A DNA stretch of 64,000 bases. Origin: Palsa-504 sp963789225. GTDB taxonomy: Bacteria; Actinomycetota; Actinomycetes; Streptosporangiales; Streptosporangiaceae. The notes beneath the pieces were generated by a model. It was not told the DNA's origin. It did not search any database and worked only from the letters and a program-made list of their open reading frames with translations. Positions 8,971 to 17,410 of the stretch are shown piece by piece. The translations under genes were made by a program, and so were the position numbers. The stretch covers positions 62,001-126,000 of the forward strand of contig CAWBKD010000036.1 in the NCBI GenBank assembly GCA_963789225.1. The letters are read 5' to 3'. Numbering within the stretch: the first letter of the stretch is position 1; every line of letters begins with the position of its first letter.

Positions 8971-9861
8971 ATGACTGGCCCGGACCCATCCGCGCTGCGC
9001 GGGATCGACGTGCACGTTCACGTCGAATCGGACGGGCACGGGCACACCTCCCTCGACGACGAGCTGCTCGCGGCGTCGGCCCGGTACTTCAAGGCGGATA
9101 ACGACCGGGCCCCGACGGTGGAGCAGATCGCGGACTACTACCGGCAGCGCGAGCTCGCGGCCGTCGTGTTCACCGTCGACGCCTCGACCGCGACCGGCCA
9201 CCAGGCGCTGTCCAGCGAGGAGATCGCGGACCGGGCCGCCGCCCACGCCGACGTGCTCATCCCGTTCGGCTCGGTGGATCCCCTCACCGGTCAGGAGGCG
9301 GTCAAGCGGGCCAGGAGGCTGATCGCCAACCACGGCGTCCGCGGTTTCAAGTTCCACCCGAGCCTGCAGGGTTTCTCGCCCGACGACCGGCGGTACTACC
9401 CGCTGTACGAGGCGATCGAGGAGGCGGGCCTGCCTGCCGTCTTCCACACCGGGCAGACGGGGATCGGGGCCGGCCTGCCCGGCGGCCGCGGGATCAAGCT
9501 GCGCCTGTCCAACCCCATGCTCCTCGACGACGTGGCCGCGGACTTCCCCGGCCTGCCGGTGATCCTCGCCCACCCGTCGGTGCCCTGGCAGGACGAGGCG
9601 ATCTCGATCGCCACTCACAAGGCCAACGTCTACATCGACCTGTCCGGCTGGTCGCCGAAGTACTTTCCGCCGCAGCTGGTCCGCGCGGCCAGCTCCTACC
9701 TGCAGGACAAGGTGCTGTTCGGGACCGACTACCCGCTGCTGACCCCGGAGCGCTGGCTGCGCGACTTCGAGCTGCTCGAGATCAAGCCCGAGGTTCACCC
9801 CAAGATCCTCAAGGAGAACGCCGCGCGCCTGCTGCGCCTCGGCGACGGTCCCGGCGCCTAA
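8971..9861 (+). CDS. Amidohydrolase family protein (TIM-barrel metal hydrolase)
   Basis: A 296-aa protein of the amidohydrolase-2 family. The N-terminal metal motif is DVHVHVE (residues 9-15). Later motifs include GVRGFKFHPSLQGF, PAVFHTGQTG, LAHPSVPW and FGTDYPLLTP with the late metal-binding Asp. Related enzymes decarboxylate or hydrolyse aromatic or carboxylic acids; the substrate cannot be read from the sequence. An AAGGTG lies about 8 nt before the ATG. It is divergent from the acetoacetyl-CoA synthetase gene and may share a promoter region with it. Confidence 0.87.
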   Translation: MTGPDPSALRGIDVHVHVESDGHGHTSLDDELLAASARYFKADNDRAPTVEQIADYYRQRELAAVVFTVDASTATGHQALSSEEIADRAAAHADVLIPFGSVDPLTGQEAVKRARRLIANHGVRGFKFHPSLQGFSPDDRRYYPLYEAIEEAGLPAVFHTGQTGIGAGLPGGRGIKLRLSNPMLLDDVAADFPGLPVILAHPSVPWQDEAISIATHKANVYIDLSGWSPKYFPPQLVRAASSYLQDKVLFGTDYPLLTPERWLRDFELLEIKPEVHPKILKENAARLLRLGDGPGA

Positions 9862-10098
9862 CCGCGTCGCCCCGCCACCCGCCGACGATCGTCCCGTCCA
9901 CCTCCCAGGCACCACAAGTCACTGCGGCCACGCCGCGTTTGGCGCTTATGGCCCACAAGCCCCGTCTGCGGGATCAGGGTGCCACTGTGCGTTCGCTGTA
10001 CGGGTGTACCGGGGTGCCACCGCCCCCGGCAACGGGTGGCGGGGGCCTCGGTACGCGCCTAGTTCAAGTGCCCCACGCGCGCCTGGCGAAGACCGCGG

Positions 10099-10428
10099 TT
10101 ATGCGCGTGCGAGCCGGTCCGACACGAGCCGGTTAAGGCTCACATGCTGTTCGGCAGCTTCTCGGGCAAGGCGACGGTGAACCTCTGCCGGGACACGCAC
10201 CACGAACCTGCCTGAATAGGTGCGCTCCGACAACGGCTGGGGAATCGGCTCGCCGGATGCGGCCAGATCGGCGAGCACGTCACGCACGACATCAGCCAGA
10301 CCCGCGAGTGCTTCACCCGGGGTGGGCGCGAGCCAGGACAGTGACGGGAACTCCGCGACTGTAGCGACATGCTCGCCGTCTTCAGCGGACCACGTGACTC
10401 GGTAGGTGTAGTGGGTTGCGTCAGGCAT
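10099..10428 (-). CDS. hicB: HicB-type antitoxin
   Basis: The protein is 109 aa. It has a partly degraded RNase H-like HicB fold (YRVTWSAEDGEHVATVAEFP, then PGEALAGLADVVRDVLADL) followed by a C-terminal ribbon-helix-helix-like tail (FVVRVPAEVHRRLAREA, then SLNRLVSDRLA) that should bind DNA. ATG 10428 overlaps the end of the toxin gene by 8 nt, so translation is coupled. A longer frame starting at 10476 lies inside the toxin gene and is unlikely. It should neutralise the HicA-like toxin and repress the operon. Confidence 0.85.
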   Translation of the reverse strand: MPDATHYTYRVTWSAEDGEHVATVAEFPSLSWLAPTPGEALAGLADVVRDVLADLAASGEPIPQPLSERTYSGRFVVRVPAEVHRRLAREAAEQHVSLNRLVSDRLARA

Positions 10429-10696
10429 CGTCGTCACTCTCCTCGTTCTTCTCGGCTTCCAGCCTGGCGATGGCATCGAGCACCTGCCGCACTTGGTACG
10501 CCTTGGCCTTGCCGTCCTTGCCGCGCTGGATGTTCACGCGGGGATCGCCTTGCCACGGCGTCTTGTAGACCTTGTGCGAGGTGCCGTCGTGCCGGGGTTC
10601 GCCGAAGTGGTCGGCGCAGATCTTGGCGAGATCATCGAAGCGGACGTTGTGTGGTGAGCGTCGCATCTGCTCGATGAGCTTCTCTGCCTTGCTCAT
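10421..10696 (-). CDS. hicA: HicA-type mRNA interferase toxin
   Basis: The protein is 91 aa. The fold is dsRNA-binding-like, with the active-site region RHDGTSHKVYKTPW carrying the conserved His, followed by IQRGKDGKAKAYQVRQVLDAI. HicA toxins cleave mRNA. The toxin gene precedes the antitoxin gene, the usual hicAB order, and the two overlap by 8 nt. A perfect inverted repeat lies 7 bp upstream of the start codon. The tail ends in a run of acidic residues (EEKNEESDDD-like). Confidence 0.82.
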   Translation of the reverse strand: MSKAEKLIEQMRRSPHNVRFDDLAKICADHFGEPRHDGTSHKVYKTPWQGDPRVNIQRGKDGKAKAYQVRQVLDAIARLEAEKNEESDDDA

Positions 10697-10702
10697 CTCC
10701 GA

Positions 10703-10724
10703 ATAGTATCAATAATGATACTAT
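10703..10724. promoter_or_regulatory. Operator of the hicAB pair (perfect inverted repeat)
   Basis: ATAGTATCA, spacer ATAA, TGATACTAT: a perfect 9-bp inverted repeat in AT-rich DNA, 7 bp before the hicA ATG. Its place fits autoregulation by the HicB ribbon-helix-helix domain. Binding is inferred. Confidence 0.75.
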
Positions 10725-10908
10725 CAATGCAACGCTGACCTTGTTCGTCCAACGCATGCGCCAAACCCGGTCGATCACAGGTTCGCCATCGCTTGGATGG
10801 TCAACTGCAGGCATGGCCCCTCTACCGGGCATCGACGGCTATCTTCCGAGGTGTGCCCGACCGCGCGCCACGCTGTGAGCGCTCCCTATCCGGGGTGTGG
10901 TTCCCGGG

Positions 10909-11421
10909 TCAGCCTCGCTGCCGCGCTCTCGAACGCCGCCTGGTTGTGTTGGGCCGCAGTTGTGGGCTACGAGTCCGCTGATTGGCCGTAACACGCAGCC
11001 GTGCAGCGGCGAGTGCCTGGTAAGCGGCCGTGAGCCGTTGCTGCGCGGAGGTCACCCGTTGCTGGGCGGTCGTGACCTGCTGCTGGGCGGTCGTGACGTG
11101 CTGCTGTGCTGTGGTGAGCCTCTGCTGGGCGGTCGTGAGCCGCTGCCGCGCGGCGGTCCGCCGCTCGTCAGAACTGTTCGGCCGCCGAGCTCTCGTGACC
11201 TTCCACTGAGCGGCGTCGACGTGCCGCCGCGCACTTTCAACCTCCCGCTGAGCGGCGGAGACACCCCGCCGCGCGCTTTTGACGAGCCGCTGGGCGGCGG
11301 TGACCTGTCGCGCGGCCCTGGCAACCTGCTGCCGGGCCTTCTGGACCGGGTGGCCCTTCGGCCTAGTGCCCACGAAAAGGAACAAGACAACAGCTATCGC
11401 GACGGCGATCAAGGTGGGCAT
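10909..11421 (-). CDS. Membrane-anchored coiled-coil repeat protein
   Basis: The protein is 170 aa. It starts with a single transmembrane segment (MPTLIAVAIAVVLFLFV) and a short RPKGH turn, followed by a long helical region of heptads such as QQRLTTA, QQHVTTA and QQQVTTA, and a basic Arg-rich tail. ATG 11421 has a good GAGGAG 8 nt upstream. The topology suggests one membrane helix with a cytoplasmic coiled coil, perhaps a scaffold or a cell-envelope spacer. I know no function. The opposite strand is also open across the repeats but lacks such an N-terminal anchor and ribosome site. Confidence 0.65.
   Translation of the reverse strand: MPTLIAVAIAVVLFLFVGTRPKGHPVQKARQQVARAARQVTAAQRLVKSARRGVSAAQREVESARRHVDAAQWKVTRARRPNSSDERRTAARQRLTTAQQRLTTAQQHVTTAQQQVTTAQQRVTSAQQRLTAAYQALAAARLRVTANQRTRSPQLRPNTTRRRSRARQRG
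11014..11160. repeat. Tandem 21-bp repeats coding for coiled-coil heptads
   Basis: At least six 21-bp units run from 11035 to 11160, each containing a version of TGCTGGGCGGTCGTGA, with a weaker unit before them (11014-11034). Each unit encodes one heptad (TTAQQRL type) on the minus strand. The array inside the gene can expand or shrink by slippage without changing frame. Confidence 0.8.
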
Positions 11422-11741
11422 CCGTACTCCTCGGGGGGCGGACCCCATACCGCACTGGAGCCCGCTATGAAGAACGTGCCCACACACCGAGGTTACGTAA
11501 CCCGCCGTGCGGGCTATTGCTGGGGCCCTATGTGCGAAGTGCTCCTATGCGCTTAAAAAAAGGACGCGTCCTTACCCTGGCCGCGAAGCCGCCGCGGGGA
11601 CTACTAGATGAGCCTGAGCCCGTGTTGCGGTTCAGCTACGAATCGGCACCAAACTCTGTCGGGGTCTTGCCGCTGGCCGGGCACCAGCCTTGAATGTGGA
11701 TTCATGCCGGAACCTCCTGTTCGTCATAACTAGGACAAAGA
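11422..11741. other. Intergenic region between divergent genes
   Basis: No gene is seen here. It holds two perfect palindromes: GGTTACGTAACC at 11491-11502, about 70 bp upstream of the coiled-coil gene, and AAGGACGCGTCCTT at 11560-11573, preceded by a run of seven A. It should contain the promoters of the coiled-coil gene (minus) and the ABC importer operon (plus), but I could not assign -35/-10 boxes with confidence. Confidence 0.5.
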
Positions 11742-12551
11742 GTGATGAATCCGGGTTCAGTCCTGGAGGTCAGGAACGTCAGCGTCCGCTTCGGGGGACT
11801 GACGGCGCTGGACGGGGTCTCGCTCGCCGTCCCGCCGTGTCACGTCATGGGCGTCATCGGGCCGAACGGGGCAGGCAAGACCACGCTGCTCAACGTCCTG
11901 TGCGGGTTCATCAGGCCCGACGACGGCGAGGTGCTGTTCGGCGGTAAGCGCCTTCAGGTCCGGCCGCACCAGCTCGCGGACCTGGGCGTCGCCAGGACCC
12001 TGCAGGGCGTGGGGCTCTACGCCGGGATGACCGCGCTAGAGAACGTCATGGTCGGGGCCACCTGCCAGGCCAAAGCCGGGTTCTGGTCCGCGCTGCTCAC
12101 GCTTCCGCGGTCGGGCCACGACGAGCGCATGCTGCGCGGCGTGGCCCTGCAGGCGCTGGACCGGGTCGGCGCCACCGATGCCGCCGGGGCGTTGCCGGGC
12201 GAGCTGCCCTACGGCATGCGCAAGCGGGTCGCGCTGGCCCGGGCGATCGCCGCCAAACCAGGGCTGATCCTGCTCGACGAGCCCGCCAGCGGCCTGGACG
12301 AGACCGAACTCGCTCAGCTCGGCCGGCTCATCCGCGACCTGGCCGCCGAAGGCTCGCTGATGGTGGTCGAGCACCACATGGACCTCATGATGTCGGTCTG
12401 CGACTCGATCGTGGTCCTCGATTTCGGGAAGGTGATCGCGACGGGATCGCCGCGCGAGGTCCAGGACAACCCCGCCGTCACGGCCGCCTACCTCGGTACC
12501 GCCGAGAGCAGCGAGCGGGCCGGCGGAACGGAGGGCAGCCCGGATGAGTAA
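11742..12551 (+). CDS. Branched-chain amino acid-type ABC importer, ATPase (LivG-like)
   Basis: A 269-aa ABC ATPase with Walker A GPNGAGKTTLLN (about 44), an unusual signature region ELPYGMRKRVALARAI, Walker B LILLDEPASGLD and switch His in MVVEHHMDLMM. The LivG-type EHHM motif and length fit the HAAT family. It is the first gene of a five-gene operon. The start may be GTG 11742 or ATG 11745. It overlaps the next ATPase gene by 8 nt. Confidence 0.92.
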   Translation: MMNPGSVLEVRNVSVRFGGLTALDGVSLAVPPCHVMGVIGPNGAGKTTLLNVLCGFIRPDDGEVLFGGKRLQVRPHQLADLGVARTLQGVGLYAGMTALENVMVGATCQAKAGFWSALLTLPRSGHDERMLRGVALQALDRVGATDAAGALPGELPYGMRKRVALARAIAAKPGLILLDEPASGLDETELAQLGRLIRDLAAEGSLMVVEHHMDLMMSVCDSIVVLDFGKVIATGSPREVQDNPAVTAAYLGTAESSERAGGTEGSPDE

Positions 12552-13311
12552 CGAGGCGCCCACCGGGCCCGGTCCGTCCGCACCAGGCGGCGGGTCGGCT
12601 TCCCTCGCGGTCGAGGGGCTGATCGCCGGGTACGGCGAGGTCGTCGCGCTAGATGGCGTGAGCGTGACGGCGGGAGCCGCCGCCATCACGGCCGTGCTCG
12701 GGGCCAACGGCGCGGGCAAGACGACGCTGCTCCGCGCGATCAGCGGCCTGGTCAAGCCCCGCCGCGGCCGGGTCCTGCTCGGCCCGACCGACGTCGCCGG
12801 GCGCAGTCCGGAGCAGGTGGTGCGGGCCGGGATCGCGCACGTGCCCGAGGGACAGGGCGTGATTGCCGAACTCACCGTGGAGGAGAACCTGCGTATCGGC
12901 ATGATGTCCTGGCGGGCCAGGAAGGCGGACCGGGCGGCCGCGCTCGAGGAAGCCTACGGGCGCTTCCCTCCGCTGGCGGCCCGCAGGCGCAAGCTGGCCT
13001 CCACGCTGTCCGGCGGGGAGCGGCAGATGCTGGTGATAGCCCGCGCCCTGCTCGCCCGGCCGCGGGTGCTGCTGCTCGACGAGCCGTCGCTCGGCCTCGC
13101 GCCGAGGGTCATGGCGCAGGTCATGGACCTCATCGTGCGGCTCAGCCGGGAGCACGGGCTCACCATCGTGCTGGTCGAGCAGAACGCCCGCAGCGCGCTC
13201 TCGATCGCCGACCACGGCGTGGTGCTGAACCTCGGCCGGGTCGTCGCCTCGGCTGACGCTCCCACGCTCGCCGCCGACGTCGCGCTGCGCCACCACTACC
13301 TCGGGTTCTAG
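12544..13311 (+). CDS. Branched-chain amino acid-type ABC importer, ATPase (LivF-like)
   Basis: A 255-aa ABC ATPase: Walker A GANGAGKTTLLRAI, signature TLSGGERQMLVIARAL, Walker B VLLLDEPSLGLAP, and LVEQNARSALSIAD, which is typical of LivF. A GGAGGG precedes the ATG, which lies inside the end of livG. It pairs with the upstream ATPase to drive the two permeases that follow. Confidence 0.93.
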   Translation: MSNEAPTGPGPSAPGGGSASLAVEGLIAGYGEVVALDGVSVTAGAAAITAVLGANGAGKTTLLRAISGLVKPRRGRVLLGPTDVAGRSPEQVVRAGIAHVPEGQGVIAELTVEENLRIGMMSWRARKADRAAALEEAYGRFPPLAARRRKLASTLSGGERQMLVIARALLARPRVLLLDEPSLGLAPRVMAQVMDLIVRLSREHGLTIVLVEQNARSALSIADHGVVLNLGRVVASADAPTLAADVALRHHYLGF

Positions 13312-13330
13312 GCACGCAGGGGAGCATGCA

Positions 13331-14221
13331 GTGGTCGAGTTCCTGCAGTTCACGCTCAGCGGGATCGTCTTCGGGATGGTCTACGCCGCGATCGCGCTGT
13401 CCTTGGTGCTGATCTGGCGCGGTACCCGGCTGCTGAACTACGCGCAGGGCGGGATGGCCATGTTCACCACCTACGTGGCGATCGAGGTCATCTACCGCAC
13501 CCACTCGTACTGGGCCGGGTTCGCAGTCGCCCTGGCCGCGGGCCTCGTGCTGGGTGCAGCCTGCGAGTTCACCGTCGTGCGGCCCACGAGGGGCAAGCCC
13601 CCGCTCAACGCGGTGATCGTGACCATCGGGCTGCTCATCCTCCTCGAGGGCCTGGCCGGCCTCCTTTTCGGCGGGTCGTACCGGTCGTTTCCCCCAGCGT
13701 TCTCCATCATCGGGCTGAGGGTGGGCACAACGCCGCTTGGCGTGTCCCGCTTCGACGTGTTCGTCGCGGCGGCGGTGCTGGCGGCCACGCTGGCGCTGGC
13801 CGTGCTGTTCCGGTACACCTCAGCCGGACTGCGGATGCGGGCCGCGGCGTTCAACGCCACCATTTCCCGCCTGTCGGGCATCCGGGTCGCGCGGGTGCTC
13901 ACCGTCGGCTGGGCGCTGGCGGGCCTGCTCGGCGCGCTGGCGGGCGTCCTGGTCTCGCCCTCCACGTTCCTCTACCCGAACAGCATGGACACCATCTTCG
14001 TCTACGGCTTCACCGCGGCCGTGCTCGGCGGCCTGGACAGCCCCGTGGGAGCGGTGGTCGGCGGCCTCGTCCTTGGTGTCGCGCTCAGTTACGCGGGGGG
14101 CTACGTGGGCGGTTCCGTCGGCGCCGACCTCACCCCGCTGGTCGCGCTGGCGATCTTGGTGGCGGTGCTGATGCTCCGACCGGACGGACTGTTCGCCGGG
14201 TCGCGGATGCGGCGGGTGTGA
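13331..14221 (+). CDS. Branched-chain amino acid-type ABC importer, permease (LivH-like)
   Basis: A 296-aa polytopic membrane protein. The N-terminus (SGIVFGMVYAAIALSLVLIWR, with NYAQGGMAMF) is the LivH-type opening helix and sequence. The cytoplasmic loop FRYTSAGLRMRAAAFN contacts the ATPase. GGGGAG lies 6 nt before GTG 13331. The stop overlaps the start of the second permease gene. Confidence 0.92.
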   Translation: MVEFLQFTLSGIVFGMVYAAIALSLVLIWRGTRLLNYAQGGMAMFTTYVAIEVIYRTHSYWAGFAVALAAGLVLGAACEFTVVRPTRGKPPLNAVIVTIGLLILLEGLAGLLFGGSYRSFPPAFSIIGLRVGTTPLGVSRFDVFVAAAVLAATLALAVLFRYTSAGLRMRAAAFNATISRLSGIRVARVLTVGWALAGLLGALAGVLVSPSTFLYPNSMDTIFVYGFTAAVLGGLDSPVGAVVGGLVLGVALSYAGGYVGGSVGADLTPLVALAILVAVLMLRPDGLFAGSRMRRV

Positions 14222-15303
14222 CGATGCGGACGCTGCCCCGCAGGCTCGGCCTGGCCATCATCGTGGGCGCCATCGTCGCCATCTTGTCCATCAGGCTGAA
14301 CCAGTTCCGTGACTACCAGATCGCCGAGATCGCGCTGTACGTCACGGCGGTCGCCGGGCTGACCGTGCTGACCGGGCTCAGCGGCCAGATCTCGCTGGGC
14401 CACGCCGGGTTCATGGCCGTCGGCGCGTACGCCACGGCGCTGGTGACGCTGCACCTCAACTGGCCCTTCTACGCCGCGCTGCTGGTGGCCGCCGCGGCCG
14501 CGGCCGCAGTCGGAGCAGTGGTAGGCGTGGCCGCGGCCCGGCTGCGCGGACCCTACCTGGCGGGCGCGACCCTGATGTTCGGCGTCGCGATCACCGCGGT
14601 CGCCGACGCATTCCCCGGGGCTTTCGGTGGCGATCAGGGCCTGAACGTCATCTTCACCACCCCCGCCTTCCTCGGCGCGAACTTCCCGCCGACCCGGTGG
14701 CTGGCCTGGGTCAGCTCGCTGGTGGCGCTGGTCGTCCTGGTCCTGCTGGCGAACCTGAACTACAGCAGGATCGGCCGCAACTGGCGGGCGGTGCGGGACG
14801 ACGACGTAGCGGCCGCGCTCGACGGCATCAACGTCGCGGCGACCCGCATCCGCGCCTTCGTCGTGAGCGCCACCTGCGCCGGGATCGCCGGAGCGCTGCT
14901 CGCCATCTACATCGGGACGGTCGCTCCCGGTGCGTTCACGATCACGCTGTCCATCGCGCTACTGACCGCGGCGGTGATCGGGGGGCTGGGCAGCCTGCCC
15001 GGCGCGCTGTGGGGCAGCCTCCTGATCGTCCTCGTCCCCACGTACGCAACCGACGTGGCCACCAGCCACGGCTTGTCCAGTTCCGTCGGAGCCAACATCC
15101 CGGTCGTCGCCTACGGCGTGATCCTCATCTTGGTCATGCTCGTCTTCCCGCAGGGCATCCAGGGTGCGCTCCGATGGGTGGTTACCACTTTCTTCGGTAC
15201 CGATCAGAAATCCCGCACCTGGCGCGCCGCGCCCGCACCGCATGTCACGCCTTCGGCCGACGAAGCGACGGCCAGCCAACATGAGAAGGAAGGCACTTCA
15301 TGA
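14218..15303 (+). CDS. Branched-chain amino acid-type ABC importer, permease (LivM-like)
   Basis: A 361-aa membrane protein with the LivM signature LTGLSGQISLGHAGFMAVGAYA split over about residues 43-66, and the loop GRNWRAVRDDDVAAALDGIN that couples to the ATPase. GTG 14218 overlaps the previous stop (GTGTGA); an ATG at 14224 is also possible. The C-terminal tail after about residue 330 is hydrophilic. Its stop overlaps the ATG of the binding-protein gene. Confidence 0.92.
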   Translation: MTMRTLPRRLGLAIIVGAIVAILSIRLNQFRDYQIAEIALYVTAVAGLTVLTGLSGQISLGHAGFMAVGAYATALVTLHLNWPFYAALLVAAAAAAAVGAVVGVAAARLRGPYLAGATLMFGVAITAVADAFPGAFGGDQGLNVIFTTPAFLGANFPPTRWLAWVSSLVALVVLVLLANLNYSRIGRNWRAVRDDDVAAALDGINVAATRIRAFVVSATCAGIAGALLAIYIGTVAPGAFTITLSIALLTAAVIGGLGSLPGALWGSLLIVLVPTYATDVATSHGLSSSVGANIPVVAYGVILILVMLVFPQGIQGALRWVVTTFFGTDQKSRTWRAAPAPHVTPSADEATASQHEKEGTS

Positions 15304-16652
15304 AAAGATCCCAACGGCTCCGCTGGCAGGCCACGGCCTTCATGACCGTGACCGCGCTCGCCGTAGCCGCCTGCTCAAGCAGCAGCAGCTCGAGTTCGGC
15401 GCCGAGCTCGAGCAGCAGCTCGAGCGCGGCCCTGACCGCGTCCGCGCCGGGCATCACGCCGACCACCATCACCATCGGCAGCCACCAGCCGCTCACCGGG
15501 CCCGCCGCGCCCGGGTACTCCGAGATCGCCCCCGCGTCATCCGCGTACTTCGCTTACGTCAACGCGCACGGCGGCGTCTACGGGCGCAGCATCGTCTACA
15601 AGTACCTCAACGACGCGTACGACCCGACCACGACGGCGACCGTGGTGCACCAGCTCGTGCTGCAGGACAACGTGTACGCGATCTTCAACGGCCTCGGCAC
15701 GCCCACGCACCTGGCCGTGGTCCAGTTCCTGAACTCGGAGAAGGTCCCCGACGTATTCGTTGCGTCCGGCTGCGACTGCTGGGACGCGCCCACGACCGAC
15801 CCCGAGACGTTCGGCTATCAGCTGGACTACATCCGCGAGGGGAAGATCCTCGGGCAGTACGTGGCCCAGCACTTCAAGGGCGAGAAGATCGGCTACTTCT
15901 ACCAGGACGACGAGTTCGGCCAGGACGGCGTGAAGGGCCTCGATTACGAGATACCGAGCTCGCAGGTGGTCGCCAAGGAGAGCTACGTCGACACCAACAC
16001 CAACATCGCGCCGCAGGTCGCGGCGCTGCGCGCGTCCGGGGCCAAGGTGGTCGTCGCCTTCTCCATCCCCGCCTTCACCGCCCTGCTCAAGCTGACCGGC
16101 CTGAAGCTCGGCTTCACCCCGATGCTGGTGGTCAGCGACGTCAACAGCGACGTGTACACCCTGGACGGGCTTCTCGAGTCCTTCGCGAAGTCCGCCGGCG
16201 CGACGGTCAACGGCAGCCAGCTCACCGACGGGATCATCACCGACAGCTACCTGCCGACGATCGCGCAGGCGAGCAACAGCTGGACCACGCTGTTCAAGAT
16301 GGTCCACGACCAGTACGACGCCAAGGAGCCATGGGACGGTAACGCGTACTACGGCGAGGCCGTCGCGTACCTGTTCGTGCAGGCGATGCTCAAGGCCGGC
16401 CGGAACCCGACCCGGGCCGACCTGGTGAACGCGGTCAACGCCGGGCTCCCGCAGGGCCCGTCGGTCGCGCCGTTCGCCTACTCATCGACCGACCACGACG
16501 GCATCACCGGCGCCTTCATCGCGGAAATGGAGAACGGCGGCCTGGTCCAGGAGGGACCCGTCCTGGTCACGGACACGACCCCGACCGGCGCGATCACCGC
16601 CTATACGGGAACGGAGCAGACGGCACCAGCCAGTGGCATCCCGTCACCCTGA
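15300..16652 (+). CDS. Substrate-binding lipoprotein of the ABC importer (periplasmic-binding type I)
   Basis: A 450-aa protein. The lipobox is AVAAC with Cys25 as the lipidation site, followed by a Ser-rich linker of about 20 residues that lifts the binding domain off the membrane. The fold begins at TPTTITIGSHQPLTGPAAPGY-type sequence, usual for amino-acid or amide binding proteins (Peripla_BP_6). DCWDAPTTDPETFGYQ and GYFYQDDEFGQDGVKGL are visible. ATGA overlap with the upstream permease shows one operon. The ligand may be a branched amino acid, an amide, urea or an aromatic acid. Confidence 0.92.
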   Translation: MKRSQRLRWQATAFMTVTALAVAACSSSSSSSSAPSSSSSSSAALTASAPGITPTTITIGSHQPLTGPAAPGYSEIAPASSAYFAYVNAHGGVYGRSIVYKYLNDAYDPTTTATVVHQLVLQDNVYAIFNGLGTPTHLAVVQFLNSEKVPDVFVASGCDCWDAPTTDPETFGYQLDYIREGKILGQYVAQHFKGEKIGYFYQDDEFGQDGVKGLDYEIPSSQVVAKESYVDTNTNIAPQVAALRASGAKVVVAFSIPAFTALLKLTGLKLGFTPMLVVSDVNSDVYTLDGLLESFAKSAGATVNGSQLTDGIITDSYLPTIAQASNSWTTLFKMVHDQYDAKEPWDGNAYYGEAVAYLFVQAMLKAGRNPTRADLVNAVNAGLPQGPSVAPFAYSSTDHDGITGAFIAEMENGGLVQEGPVLVTDTTPTGAITAYTGTEQTAPASGIPSP

Positions 16653-16698
16653 CGGAGCATCGGCCATCCCAACAGGACACGGCAGGGATTAGCCGAAG

Positions 16699-17349
16699 AT
16701 GACAACCGAGACCGGCCGGATGGCGGGCGGGCGCGCCCGCCCGCCATCCGCGCCGCCCGCGAAGCCGCCTGCAGAGCGGCCGCCAGCTGAGCGGCTGCTG
16801 ATGGCGGCCGAGGAATTGTTCGGTGAGCGGAGCTACCACCGGACGACGGTCGCCGACGTGTGCGCCAGGGCCGGGATGGCCACCGGCAGCTTCTACTCCT
16901 ACTACGGATCCAAGGCGGAGATCTTCGCCGCCGTGGTCCGGGCGATTAACACCGACCTCAGGCACGCCATGCGGGTGGCCCTCGAGCACGTGGGCGACGA
17001 CCAGCGCAGCCGGGAGCGAGCCGCCTTCCGTGCGTACTTCGACATGCTCTCGAGGCGGCCCTGGATCGACCGCATCGTCCGCGAGTCCGAGTTCATCGAT
17101 CACGGTCTGTTCCGCGAGTACTACGAGCAGCTCGCCCGGGGTTACGCGCGCGGCGTGCGGGCCGCCCAGCTGGCCCGCGATATCGACGCGCGCTATGACC
17201 CCGAGGTCATCGCCTTCGCCTACACGGGGATCGGCAACTTCGTCGGCATGCGCTGGGCCGACTGGACGGCGGGCGGGCAGGTGCCCGACGACGTGCTGGA
17301 CGACGTGCTGGAGCTGCTGGCTCGCGGTCTGGCTCCACGCGAGACGTAG
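16699..17349 (+). CDS. TetR family transcriptional regulator
   Basis: A 216-aa protein. The N-terminal HTH region reads LLMAAEELFGERSYHRTTV, then ADVCARAGMATGSFYSYYGSK, the TetR pattern. The C-terminal ligand domain (residues about 85-210) is of general TetR type. It follows the importer operon by 46 bp on the same strand and may be its last gene and regulator. It ends convergent to the dehydratase gene. Confidence 0.88.
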   Translation: MTTETGRMAGGRARPPSAPPAKPPAERPPAERLLMAAEELFGERSYHRTTVADVCARAGMATGSFYSYYGSKAEIFAAVVRAINTDLRHAMRVALEHVGDDQRSRERAAFRAYFDMLSRRPWIDRIVRESEFIDHGLFREYYEQLARGYARGVRAAQLARDIDARYDPEVIAFAYTGIGNFVGMRWADWTAGGQVPDDVLDDVLELLARGLAPRET

Positions 17350-17410
17350 CTCCACAAGAACACACCGGCTGTGGATAACTCTGTGGACGTGATAGGGACG
17401 ACGGCTGGGC

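Noticed and set aside
10897..11556. Plus-strand frame with LLGGRD-type repeats
   Set aside because: It reads the reverse of the coiled-coil repeats. The minus strand has a membrane anchor, heptads and a good ribosome site; the plus strand has none.
11560..11573. Palindrome with an A run as a rho-independent terminator
   Set aside because: On the minus strand it would have a T tail, but no transcript is expected to end there, and the loop is too small for a stable hairpin.
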